This document shows positions 34,516-43,084 of a stretch of DNA of 63,664 bases, piece after piece. Source of the stretch: an uncultured Dorea sp. (GTDB taxonomy: Bacteria; Bacillota; Clostridia; Lachnospirales; Lachnospiraceae); the NCBI GenBank assembly GCA_910589275.1, contig CAJUTH010000009.1, forward strand, positions 1 to 63,664. The letters are read 5' to 3'. Position 1 is the first letter of the stretch. The number at the start of each line of letters is the position of its first letter. The notes under the pieces are model-generated. The model was not told the DNA's origin and ran no database searches. It worked only from the letters and a program-made list of their open reading frames with translations. Both the position numbers and the translations under genes were made by a program.

Positions 34516-35619
34516 TTATGCTCTCACAAAATAATTTTTTGATAGTTCTCTAATGAGCCCGTTCATTTCCAAAGAAACTAAAATCCGCATAAGCTCTGCC
34601 GCTTCAAGACCTGTCTCGGAAAGCACTGTGCTAAGGCTCTTTGGAAACAAACCAATGGCATCATACACCAATTTTTCTTTTCTTTCAAGCTTTTTTGCAT
34701 TTTTCCCATGATTCCGAATATTTTCACTGTCAAAAGACATCTTCTCCAATCCCATTTCCTCCAGCAATATTTCCGGAGATATCAGAATACCCGCCCCCTG
34801 TCTGATCAGTTCATGGCAGCCTCGGCTCAAACTACTGGTAACCGGTCCCGGAAGCGCGTATATATCCTTGCCCTGTTCCAGCGCCATATCCGCCGTGATT
34901 AAAGAGCCGCTCCTTTCTCCCGCCTCAATAACCAGCACTACATCTGACAGCCCGCTGATAATACGGTTTCTGGCCGGAAAATATTCTCTTAAAGGAGGCG
35001 TACCCACCGGCTGTTCTGATAAAATCCCCCCGTGAGCCGGAAGATCGGCATACAATCCCCTGTTCTCCTTTGGATAACACACGTCAATCCCGCTGCCAAG
35101 CACTCCGAAAGAACTGCCTCCCGCATGGATCGCCGCTCTCTGTGCTGCTCCGTCGATCCCATTTGCCATGCCGCTGACCACCTGCACGCCGGATAAAGCA
35201 AGCGCCTCCGCAAAAGCAATCGCCATCTTCTCTCCATACGGAGTACATTTTCTTGCACCCACCACCGCCGCTGTCGGACTATCTTCCCTTGGAAGCTCCC
35301 CTTTTATATAGAGCGCATAGGGCATTCCTGAATAATCCTTAAGACGTCTTGGATATTCCTCCATAAAGTAAGGGACAATACGGATTCCTTTATCTAAAAC
35401 CCTCTCATACTGTTCGTCCACATCTTGGTCTCTCGCTGCCTGACGGATAACGCAGATGTCCTGTTTTGTTAATCCGTCCAGCTTATGAAAATGCTTTTCT
35501 TCTATATTATATAGCTTTTTATAAATTTCTTTCCCACTTCCGTAAATTTCTCGCAAAAGTCTTTTCTTTTTATCGGAAAGCGGACGGATTCCCGCAAACC
35601 ACCACTCATATCTTAACAT
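34516..35619 (-). CDS. dprA: DNA-processing protein DprA
   Basis: A 367-residue RecA loader that protects incoming single-stranded DNA in transformation. The Rossmann-like core has AAVVGARKCTPYGEKMA, VVSGMANGIDGAAQRAAI, GVLGSGIDVCYPKEN and EQGKDIYALPGP. The C-terminal winged helix (about 310-365) is the usual DprA tail. It overlaps the end of the ComM/YifB gene by 14 bases. Competence genes of this type are common in Clostridia without proven transformability. Confidence 0.95.
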   Translation of the reverse strand: MLRYEWWFAGIRPLSDKKKRLLREIYGSGKEIYKKLYNIEEKHFHKLDGLTKQDICVIRQAARDQDVDEQYERVLDKGIRIVPYFMEEYPRRLKDYSGMPYALYIKGELPREDSPTAAVVGARKCTPYGEKMAIAFAEALALSGVQVVSGMANGIDGAAQRAAIHAGGSSFGVLGSGIDVCYPKENRGLYADLPAHGGILSEQPVGTPPLREYFPARNRIISGLSDVVLVIEAGERSGSLITADMALEQGKDIYALPGPVTSSLSRGCHELIRQGAGILISPEILLEEMGLEKMSFDSENIRNHGKNAKKLERKEKLVYDAIGLFPKSLSTVLSETGLEAAELMRILVSLEMNGLIRELSKNYFVRA

Positions 35620-37126
35620 TTCTATAAATCAACGCCTCCTGTAAATGTTCTATACGAATCTTCTCTTCCCCCTCCAGATCTGCAATTGTCCTTGCAACCT
35701 TCAGCACCTTATGATAGGTTCTTGCCGTCAGGGACAGCGTTTCAAACGCCTGTCTCATCATCCGCTCCTCTGGTCCGCCAAGTTCGCAATATTCGGCAAG
35801 CTGCACTCCCGTAAGCTCCGAATTAAATAAAATCCGTTTCCCCCGATATCTCTCAATCTGCCGCTTTCTTGCCTGCTCTACCCGCATTCGAATCATCTTA
35901 GAACTTTCCTCCCGCCGGACGCCGTTCAAATCCTCATACCGGACTCCCGGCACCTCCGCGCAGATATCCATCCTTCCCAGAAACGGCTGGCTGATTTTCC
36001 CTTGATACTGCTGAATCTGAAAAGGAGTACACTGACATCTGTTTAAATCTGGGAAATAGCCGCAAGGACAAGGATTCATGGCCGCAACCAGCATCACATC
36101 CGCCGGATACTCATAGATCCCCTGGCTTCTTGCAATACGGACAATCCTCTCCTCTAGCGGCTGCCTTAAAACTTCTATTACAGGCCGCTGGAATTCCGCA
36201 AGCTCATCCAAAAACAGTACGCCGCCGCTTGCAAGGGAAATCTCTCCGGGCTTCGGCCATGGCCCGCCACCCAAAAGAGCGGCTCTGGTAACTGTCTGAT
36301 GGACTTCCCGGAACGGCCTTTTCGTAATCAGCGGATGCTCTCCCTTTAACATTCCCGCAACGCTGTATACCTTTGTGATCTGAAAGCTCTCCTCTCTGGT
36401 CAGGGAAGGCAGAATTGACGGGATTCTCCGGGCAAGCATAGATTTTCCGCCGCCCGGCGGTCCTGTAAGCAACAGATTATGATGCCCCGCCACGGCAACC
36501 TCCGCCGCCCGTTTTACTGCCTGCTGTCCTCTAATATCTGCAAAATCCTCCTGTTCTTTCCCACAATCATCTGCACCAGCTATATCCCATTCCCGTACGG
36601 TGCCGACACTCCCGCGTTCTTTCAGCTTTCCGCACAACATTTCCAGACTATCTACTCCAATCACCCGCAGACCTTCCACCAGCCTTGCCTCCGCCTCGTT
36701 TGCCACTGGTACAATCAAGCAGGCCGCGCCCTCCTTTCTCGCATGATCGGCAATGGGGAGAATGCCATGAATCCCCCGCACACTTCCGTCCAGCCCCAAT
36801 TCTCCGACCGCCAGAACTCCTTTCAAATTTGCTTCATCCAGCTCTCCTACAGCCGTTAGAATCGATAACGCAATCGGCAGATCGTAGGATGTTCCCCGTT
36901 TGCGCACACTTCCGGGAGACAGATTGATCACAATCTTCTTCGCGGGCATCGAAAAGCCGGAATTATGTATCGCTGTCCTCACGCGCTCCCCTGCCTCTTT
37001 CACCTCCGCCGAAAGATATCCCACCATATGGAATACCGGAAGCCCATTGCTTACATCCGCTTCCACTTGGACCGGAATCACCTCCATTCCCTGAAGCGTT
37101 GCCGACATAATCCTGCTGAAACTCAT
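35606..37126 (-). CDS. comM: YifB/ComM-family AAA+ ATPase (Mg-chelatase-like)
   Basis: A 506-residue protein. The N-terminal Lon-protease-like fold (SATLQGMEVIPVQVEADVSN, GVLAVGELGLDGSVRG) leads to an AAA+ domain with Walker A LTGPPGGGKSMLARR and Walker B GGVLFLDELAEF, and a Zn-binding MNPCPCGYFPD. ComM is a hexameric branch-migration helicase in transformation. AAGGAG precedes the ATG. It forms an operon with dprA. Confidence 0.93.
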   Translation of the reverse strand: MSFSRIMSATLQGMEVIPVQVEADVSNGLPVFHMVGYLSAEVKEAGERVRTAIHNSGFSMPAKKIVINLSPGSVRKRGTSYDLPIALSILTAVGELDEANLKGVLAVGELGLDGSVRGIHGILPIADHARKEGAACLIVPVANEAEARLVEGLRVIGVDSLEMLCGKLKERGSVGTVREWDIAGADDCGKEQEDFADIRGQQAVKRAAEVAVAGHHNLLLTGPPGGGKSMLARRIPSILPSLTREESFQITKVYSVAGMLKGEHPLITKRPFREVHQTVTRAALLGGGPWPKPGEISLASGGVLFLDELAEFQRPVIEVLRQPLEERIVRIARSQGIYEYPADVMLVAAMNPCPCGYFPDLNRCQCTPFQIQQYQGKISQPFLGRMDICAEVPGVRYEDLNGVRREESSKMIRMRVEQARKRQIERYRGKRILFNSELTGVQLAEYCELGGPEERMMRQAFETLSLTARTYHKVLKVARTIADLEGEEKIRIEHLQEALIYRNVKI

Positions 37127-37403
37127 TGCATCACTCCTTTTCTTACACTCTCCCCTATAATCATAGAGAATAGCCTACATCAACAAATCGTATCACTCTA
37201 ATAGTTCTATAGGAATCACAGGCTGAACCGCCCGAATATAGAAATATATGATAATTCCCGATATGATAATCTTCTGATTTTACGACTACCATTTTTTATA
37301 ATATACATTCTTTACGTTAACTAGTCAATATATTTTTATGGAAAAGCACAAAATAACCCACTTTTTCATAAACTGTAATTAAATACGCTCAGAGGTGCTT
37401 CCC
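37127..37403. other. Divergent intergenic region between comM and sigK
   Basis: AT-rich, without a gene. It must hold the promoters of comM (minus) and sigK (plus). A possible SigE-type promoter for sigK is GTCAATAT at 37324-37331 with CACAAAAT at 37347-37354, spacing 15; the match to the SigE consensus is weak. Confidence 0.35.
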
Positions 37404-38021
37404 TTGAAATCCTTTCCTTCACCACTTACTGCTGCCGAAGAACAATATTATCTTCAAAAATATACAGAAGGAGATCTCGAAGCAAAGCACATCCTGATTG
37501 AGCACAACCTTCGGTTAGTAGCCCATATTGTCAAAAAATATCAGTCCATGGACGAAGATGTAGAAGACCTTCTTTCCATCGGCACCATCGGACTAATCAA
37601 ATCCGTTGTCACCTTCAATCCTGATAAATGCGTCCGCCTTGGGACTTACGCGGCCAGATGTATCGAAAATGAAATTCTCATGCATTTACGTGCAAAAAAG
37701 AAAACTGCCCGTGACATTTCGCTCTATGAACCTATCGGGACAGACAGGGAAGGAAATGAAATCCAGATTTTTGACATCATTGAAACAGATATGGACGATG
37801 CCCATCAGAAAGTCACCTTAAAAGATGATATCAAACTTCTATACTCGAAGCTTGAATCCATCCTCTCGCCCAGGGAACGGGTGGTATTAAAAATGCGCTA
37901 CGGCCTGTACAATGAGGAAGAGTATACCCAGCGCGAAATCGCAGAACGCTTAGGAATATCCAGATCTTATGTATCCCGGATCGAGAAAAGCGCAATCGAA
38001 AAGCTGCGGCCCTATTTCTAG
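37404..38021 (+). CDS. sigK: Sporulation sigma factor SigK
   Basis: A 205-residue late mother-cell sigma factor. Region 2 (EHNLRLVAHIVKKYQ, DLLSIGTIGLIKSV, LGTYAARCIENEILMHLR) and region 4 (LSPRERVVLKMRYGL, TQREIAERLGISRSYVSRIE) are complete. It lacks the membrane pro-sequence of Bacillus pro-SigK, as known for other Clostridia, so it should be active without SpoIVFB cleavage. I start it at the TTG at 37404, six bases after AGAGGTG; the GTG at 37395 overlaps the ribosome site. The gene is whole, with no skin-type insertion. Confidence 0.92.
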   Translation: MKSFPSPLTAAEEQYYLQKYTEGDLEAKHILIEHNLRLVAHIVKKYQSMDEDVEDLLSIGTIGLIKSVVTFNPDKCVRLGTYAARCIENEILMHLRAKKKTARDISLYEPIGTDREGNEIQIFDIIETDMDDAHQKVTLKDDIKLLYSKLESILSPRERVVLKMRYGLYNEEEYTQREIAERLGISRSYVSRIEKSAIEKLRPYF

Positions 38022-38041
38022 GACTGCAGCCTTCTTATAAC

Positions 38042-39271
38042 CTATTCTTCCCTTTTCCGCAGAATATCATAAATATCCGCATCAGCGTCAAGCTCCACAT
38101 ACAATATCTGCTTGGAATGCGGCGCGCTCTCCTGCTCCTGCCCCTCTTCATTTAGAATTCGTTTTACCACAACAGGAACATTTGCCCCATCCGGCTTCAT
38201 AATCTCAATCTCTTCTCCTACGGAAAATTTATTCCTCTGCTCAATCCGGCACATACCCTCTTTTACTTCTCCGATAATGCCAAGATAGACATACTCTCTC
38301 ATATAAGTATTATTGTCATAAATCTGCGTATTCTCATCCGGCTTTCCAAAATAAAAGCCCGTCGTAAACTGCCGATAGGTACAATTGCTGATCTGACTCA
38401 GATACCAAGGCATATTCTTCCGGTAAATTTCAGGACTCTTGGCATAATCATCCAGTGCTTTCCGGTAGGTTCTGGCAACCGTCGCCACATAGAGGGCGGT
38501 CTTCATCCTTCCCTCTATCTTTAAGCTGTCGATTCCAGCTTCCACAAGCTCCGGGATATGCTCAATCATGCAAAGATCCTTAGAATTGAAAATAAACGTG
38601 CCTCTCTCATTCTCATATACCGGCATATATTCTCTCGGTCTTGTCTCCTCCACCACCGCATATTTCCAGCGGCAGGGATGGGTACAGGCCCCCTGATTGG
38701 CGTCTCTTCCTGTAAAATAATTACTCAGAAGACACCTGCCGGAATAAGAAATGCACATCGCGCCGTGCACGAAGCTCTCAATCTCCATTTCCTCCGGGAT
38801 ATGCTCTCTGATTTCCCGAATCTCCTCTAGAGAAAGCTCCCTGGCAGAAACTACCCGCTTCGCCCCCTGCTTCCACCAGAACTGATAAGCCGCATAGTTC
38901 GTATTATTCGCCTGGGTGCTGATATGCCGCTCAATCTCAGGACAGATCTCCTTCGCCATCTCAAAAATTCCCGGATCCGCAATAATCAGCGCATCCGGTC
39001 TCATACTTTTAAGCTCTTTTAAATACTCCCGGACTCCCGGCAGATCTCGGTTATGAGCCAGAATATTTACCGTCACATATACCTTCACTCCATGGTTATG
39101 CGCAAACTCAATCCCTTTCTGCATATCCTCACGAGAAAAATTTTTAGCCTTTGCCCTGAGACCAAAAGCCTCGCCGCCGATATACACCGCGTCCGCGCCG
39201 AATATAACCGCTGTCTTCAATACCTCCAGACTACTTGCTGGAATCAAAAGTTCTGGGTGTCTTTCCATCAT
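38042..39271 (-). CDS. trhP: U32-family tRNA hydroxylation protein TrhP (YrrO-like)
   Basis: A 409-residue peptidase U32-family protein. It begins PELLIPASSLEVLKTAVIFG and contains YIGGEAFGLRAKAKNFS and the family signature ESFVHGAMCISYSGRCLLSNY near residue 165. A cluster of Cys (CTHPCRWKY) probably binds an Fe-S centre, and a C-terminal beta-barrel follows. In Bacillus, TrhP makes 5-hydroxyuridine at tRNA position 34 using prephenate, and TrmR then methylates it. trmR lies upstream on the same strand, with only the 230-base giant hairpin between them. Confidence 0.9.
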   Translation of the reverse strand: MMERHPELLIPASSLEVLKTAVIFGADAVYIGGEAFGLRAKAKNFSREDMQKGIEFAHNHGVKVYVTVNILAHNRDLPGVREYLKELKSMRPDALIIADPGIFEMAKEICPEIERHISTQANNTNYAAYQFWWKQGAKRVVSARELSLEEIREIREHIPEEMEIESFVHGAMCISYSGRCLLSNYFTGRDANQGACTHPCRWKYAVVEETRPREYMPVYENERGTFIFNSKDLCMIEHIPELVEAGIDSLKIEGRMKTALYVATVARTYRKALDDYAKSPEIYRKNMPWYLSQISNCTYRQFTTGFYFGKPDENTQIYDNNTYMREYVYLGIIGEVKEGMCRIEQRNKFSVGEEIEIMKPDGANVPVVVKRILNEEGQEQESAPHSKQILYVELDADADIYDILRKREE

Positions 39272-39291
39272 ATTTTCCTCTCTATCCGTAC

Positions 39292-39521
39292 GGCTGGATT
39301 ATATCGGAAAGGAAGCAGGCAGCAGACAGCGCCCACTCTTACGCAAAGCTGGGCAGCGCTCCAGCGAACTAACTGCTAACTACGTCTAAGATGCGAAGTT
39401 AACACTCCGCATCTAAGTCTTCGTAAGCAGTGGATTTCGCTTCCGCTAAAAGCGCCCTCTCATGCTTTGTGTAAGAGTGGGCGCTGTCTGCTGCCTGCTT
39501 CCTTTCCGATATAATCCAGCC
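39292..39521. repeat. Giant hairpin repeat, copy 1 (51-bp perfect arms)
   Basis: Arms 39292-39342 and 39471-39521 are exact reverse complements over 51 bases. The 128-base interior can fold further (ACTGCT...AGCAGT, AGATGCG...CGCATCT). It sits in the gap between trmR and trhP on the minus strand, 21 bases from the trhP start and 30 from the trmR stop. On the minus strand its core (39444 to 39360) aligns with the core of copy 2 over about 84 bases, while the arms do not. Confidence 0.9.
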
Positions 39522-39551
39522 TGTTTTTCTCATCCTTTAAGCTGTAAAGAC

Positions 39552-40193
39552 TCACCGCTTCACGCTGAGCGCAACTCCGTCTCCTACAGGAAGAATCGTT
39601 GTCTCTAAGTCTTTCCTATGCTTTAATTCAAATAAGTACTCCCGCATCCGGCTGTGAATCGTCCGGTTCCGGCGTTCTACCGCGAATCTGGAATTGATCA
39701 CATCCCCATCCTGAAGCACATTGTCAGATATCAGGAGACCGCCCGGAGCCAAAAAACGCATAACCTCAGGCAGATAGTGAATATACTGTCCCTTAGCCGC
39801 GTCCATAAATATAAAATCATAGGGTCCCGCAAGACCTCTCATAACCTCCAGCGCATCGCCCTCTATGAGCGTGATGTTCGATTCTTTCCCCGCCCGGGCA
39901 AAATTAGCCCGGGCAATGGGGATCCTTTTTTCATAATTCTCAATGGTAGTTATCTTACTGCCCTCCGGCGCATAAGCGCTCATAACAAGGGCAGAATACC
40001 CAATTGCTGTTCCCGCTTCGAGTATCCGCATAGGTCTTTTCAATGTCAGAAGTACTTTGAGAAGACTTTTGGTCTCTGTGCGGATAATCGGTACGAAAGC
40101 ATCCAAAGCTTCTTTTTCAATCTCCTCCAAAAGCTTATCTTCCGGAAGCTCCATAGAATTGATAAACGTAACCATTCTCTCATCTACAATCAT
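39552..40193 (-). CDS. trmR: tRNA 5-hydroxyuridine methyltransferase TrmR (O-methyltransferase)
   Basis: A 213-residue class I SAM methyltransferase of the catechol-O-methyltransferase-like group. Motif I is ILEAGTAIGYSALVM; then ITTIENYEKRIPIARAN, DFIFMDAAKGQY (metal-binding Asp) and LISDNVLQDGDV. It would convert 5-hydroxyuridine at wobble position 34 into 5-methoxyuridine, the next step after TrhP encoded downstream. The start at 40193 is two bases beyond the RNase J stop and its ribosome site is weak. Confidence 0.88.
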   Translation of the reverse strand: MIVDERMVTFINSMELPEDKLLEEIEKEALDAFVPIIRTETKSLLKVLLTLKRPMRILEAGTAIGYSALVMSAYAPEGSKITTIENYEKRIPIARANFARAGKESNITLIEGDALEVMRGLAGPYDFIFMDAAKGQYIHYLPEVMRFLAPGGLLISDNVLQDGDVINSRFAVERRNRTIHSRMREYLFELKHRKDLETTILPVGDGVALSVKR

Positions 40194-40195
40194 CG

Positions 40196-41863
40196 CTATA
40201 CATCCATAATAATCGGAAGAATCATCGGCCTCCTCTTGGTGCGTTTCCAGATAAATTCATTCATGGTATCCCGAACTACCAGCTTGATCTTACTCCAATC
40301 TGCATTCCTCTGATGATTCAAGCAGTTGTATACCGCCTCCTCCAGGGCATGTCTGGCGTCCTCCATCAGACCTTCTGATTCTCTTACATACACAAATCCT
40401 CTGGATACGATATCCGGCCCCGCAAGGAGCTGGTTGGTTCCCCGTTCCAGTGTCATAACTACAATCAAAATACCGTCCTCGGCCAGATGCTGGCGGTCCC
40501 GGAGCACGATATTCCCCACGTCTCCCACGCCAAGGCCGTCCACTAATACCTCTCCGGTATGCACCTTGTCTACAACTTTCGCCTCATTATCATCCATCTC
40601 CAGAACATCGCCGGACGAAAGCATAAAAATCCGATCCTTTGGAATGCCAAGGCTCTGTGCAAGCGTAGCGTTCGCCTTTCTGTGACGGTACTCGCCGTGA
40701 ACCGGAACCGCGTATCTTGGCTTTACCAGAGAGTAGATCAGCTTTAATTCCTCCTGACAGGCATGTCCCGACACATGGGCATCCTGAAAGATGACGTTCG
40801 CGCCTTTTTCAGACAGTTCATTGATCACTCTGGACACAGATTTTTCGTTGCCCGGAATCGGATTTGAACTGAAAATGACCGTATCATTAGGCATAATCGT
40901 AACCTTTCTATGGATATCCGCCGCCATTCTAGACAGAGCCGCCATGGATTCTCCCTGGCTGCCTGTGGTGATCAGCACGGTCTTCTCCGGCGGATAATTC
41001 TTAAGCTGGTCGATCTCTATCAATGTCTTATCCGGTATCTGTAAATATCCCAGCTCCTGCGCCGTAGAAATAATATTTACCATACTCCGGCCTTCCACAA
41101 CGACCTTTCTTCCATACTTGTACGCCGAATTGATGATCTGCTGAACACGGTCCACATTGGACGCAAACGTTGCGATAATAATACGCGTATTTTTGTATTC
41201 TGCAAATAAATGATCAAAGGTATACCCCACTGTCCGCTCAGACTGGGTAAATCCCTTCCTCTCTGCGTTGGTGCTGTCGGAAAGAAGCGCCAATACGCCC
41301 TTTTTCCCAATCTCAGCAAAACGCTGCAAATCAATCGCGTCTCCAAATACCGGCGTATAGTCTACCTTAAAATCTCCTGTATGCACTACCACGCCCGCCG
41401 GAGAATAAATAGCCAGCGCCGACGCATCCTGAATACTGTGATTCGTCTTAATAAATTCAATCCGAAACTGACCCAGCATGATAGACTGTCCGTGCCGCAC
41501 TACCTTTCTTCTCGTAGAACGCAGGAGATTATGCTCCGCAAGCTTCTTCTCAATAATGCCCATCGTAAGCTTTGTCCCATAAATCGGAAGATTCATCTCC
41601 TTCAGCACATAAGACAGCGCTCCGATATGGTCCTCGTGTCCATGGGTGATCACAAATCCTTTCACCTTTTGAATATTATCCTTCAAATACGTAATATCTG
41701 GAATTACCAGATCAATTCCCAGCATATCATCCTCCGGGAACGCCAGACCGCAGTCCACAACAACAATACTGTCTTCGTACTCAAAGGCAGTAATATTCAT
41801 TCCAATCTTTTCCAGACCTCCCAGCGGAATGATACGCAGTTTTCCATTGTTTCTTTTCTTCAA
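40196..41863 (-). CDS. rnj: Ribonuclease J
   Basis: A 555-residue metallo-beta-lactamase/beta-CASP ribonuclease with endo- and 5'-3' exonuclease activity in mRNA decay and rRNA maturation. Zinc ligands are in VITHGHEDHIGAL, HTGDFKVDYTP and SGHACQEELKL; the C-terminal VHGEYRHRKANATLAQ is the beta-CASP signature. Start TTG at 41863, directly after GGAGGTGAAGG. It opens a minus-strand run with trmR and trhP. Confidence 0.96.
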   Translation of the reverse strand: MKKRNNGKLRIIPLGGLEKIGMNITAFEYEDSIVVVDCGLAFPEDDMLGIDLVIPDITYLKDNIQKVKGFVITHGHEDHIGALSYVLKEMNLPIYGTKLTMGIIEKKLAEHNLLRSTRRKVVRHGQSIMLGQFRIEFIKTNHSIQDASALAIYSPAGVVVHTGDFKVDYTPVFGDAIDLQRFAEIGKKGVLALLSDSTNAERKGFTQSERTVGYTFDHLFAEYKNTRIIIATFASNVDRVQQIINSAYKYGRKVVVEGRSMVNIISTAQELGYLQIPDKTLIEIDQLKNYPPEKTVLITTGSQGESMAALSRMAADIHRKVTIMPNDTVIFSSNPIPGNEKSVSRVINELSEKGANVIFQDAHVSGHACQEELKLIYSLVKPRYAVPVHGEYRHRKANATLAQSLGIPKDRIFMLSSGDVLEMDDNEAKVVDKVHTGEVLVDGLGVGDVGNIVLRDRQHLAEDGILIVVMTLERGTNQLLAGPDIVSRGFVYVRESEGLMEDARHALEEAVYNCLNHQRNADWSKIKLVVRDTMNEFIWKRTKRRPMILPIIMDV

Positions 41864-42064
41864 ACCTTCACCTCCATGTATTATTTGATCCGTTCTTCTC
41901 TTATCTTTTCAGAAATTCCATGCATTACCGCAAAAACTTCTCTGTAACTTCTACAGTCCCGTCTCTTCCCAAGGCAATCCAAGGCGCACAAATGCCCTAT
42001 ATGAACAAACGGACTTCTTTATGCTGATTCTGCATCAAATCTCCTTTGTACAGACGACTTGCCG

Positions 42065-42325
42065 TTACCGTTCGATATCCACATCCTCCAGTAACTCGTC
42101 AAATATTTTAAATACAGCATCAAGCTCCACATCGTCCTCTACGAACTCATAGATACTGTCTGTATTGTCTGCCACGGCTCTATCCTTTAATATCATACAC
42201 TCTGCATCCCCGAACTCGGAATCAGTCACCAAAATATAAGATACTCCATTCACCTTTGTCTGCTCCAGCACATAAAACTCCAATTCCTCGCCGGTCTCAT
42301 CAGACATCATGCTAATCTTTTCCAT
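42065..42325 (-). CDS. DUF1292 protein (YrzB-like)
   Basis: An 86-residue acidic protein: ISMMSDETGEELEFYVLEQT, SYILVTD and FEDVELDAVF-like end. The DUF1292 family is conserved next to ruvX and ireB in Firmicutes and of unknown function. Here it follows ruvX by 12 bases in the same operon. Confidence 0.88.
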   Translation of the reverse strand: MEKISMMSDETGEELEFYVLEQTKVNGVSYILVTDSEFGDAECMILKDRAVADNTDSIYEFVEDDVELDAVFKIFDELLEDVDIER

Positions 42326-42337
42326 CTATAGACACCT

Positions 42338-42757
42338 CTAACACTTTGAATCCAGATATCCCTGCAAAATAAAAACCGCCGCAATCTTATCAATATACTG
42401 CTTACGGTTTTCTCGTCTCACTTTATTCTCAATCAAAGTCCGTTCTGCTTCCACTGTAGTAAGGCGCTCGTCCCACATAACAACCTCAAGTCCTGTTCGG
42501 CGTTTTAACATCCCGCCAAATTCCAGAGCTTTCTTTGCTCTCTCTCCAATGTCGTTATTCATATGCTTCGGCAGCCCCAGTACAATACGCTCCGCCTCAT
42601 ATTCACGGATCAATTCTTCAATGCGGGCGCATGTCCTCCGAAGCTTGTTCTCATCTTTTCTCCAAATTGTCTCTACTGCCTGGGCTGTAATGCCCAGCGG
42701 ATCGCTTACTGCAACGCCAACCGTCTTAGAGCCATAGTCAAGCCCTATAATCCTCAT
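42338..42757 (-). CDS. ruvX: Holliday junction resolvase-like protein RuvX (YqgF)
   Basis: A 139-residue RNase H-fold protein. Catalytic motifs: MRIIGLDYGSKTVGVAVSD with the first Asp, IVLGLPKHMN and MWDERLTTVEAE. In bacteria it takes part in 16S rRNA 5'-end processing and possibly in recombination. It lies between ireB and the DUF1292 gene, the usual order. Confidence 0.95.
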   Translation of the reverse strand: MRIIGLDYGSKTVGVAVSDPLGITAQAVETIWRKDENKLRRTCARIEELIREYEAERIVLGLPKHMNNDIGERAKKALEFGGMLKRRTGLEVVMWDERLTTVEAERTLIENKVRRENRKQYIDKIAAVFILQGYLDSKC

Positions 42758-42760
42758 ATA

Positions 42761-43027
42761 CTATTCTTCCCATCCATGATACTCAATATACGCCTTCAGC
42801 ATCTCTTCTACCAGCTCGTCCCGCTCCATCTTCATAATCCGGCTTCTCGCTCCGTTGTAGCTTGTGATATATGTCGGATCACCTGACATAATATATCCGA
42901 CAATCTGATTCACCGGATTATAACCTTTCTCGCTCAGAGCCTTGTACACAATCTCAAGAATATCTTTTGCTTGAATCTGTGGACCGCTTTCTACCTGAAA
43001 AAACTGAGTGCTGCTTAAATCTTTCAT
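42761..43027 (-). CDS. ireB: IreB-family regulatory phosphoprotein
   Basis: An 88-residue protein, the former UPF0297. It begins KDLSSTQFFQVESG and contains VYKALSEKGYNPVNQIVGYI, GDPTYITSYNGAR and RDELVEEMLKAYI, almost the whole family consensus. In Enterococcus IreB is phosphorylated by the kinase IreK on N-terminal Thr residues and affects cephalosporin tolerance; the Ser-Ser-Thr here is in the right place. Start at 43027 follows AGGAC/GTGAG; it sits three bases ahead of ruvX. Confidence 0.93.
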   Translation of the reverse strand: MKDLSSTQFFQVESGPQIQAKDILEIVYKALSEKGYNPVNQIVGYIMSGDPTYITSYNGARSRIMKMERDELVEEMLKAYIEYHGWEE

Positions 43028-43084
43028 ATACTCACGTCCTCTCACAATACTTCTTTATCATTCTACATGAAACCATTCTAAAAT

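Noticed and set aside
39292..39521. Simple Rho-independent terminator
   Set aside because: The stem is far longer than needed, no U-tract follows on either strand, and the core is conserved with copy 2.
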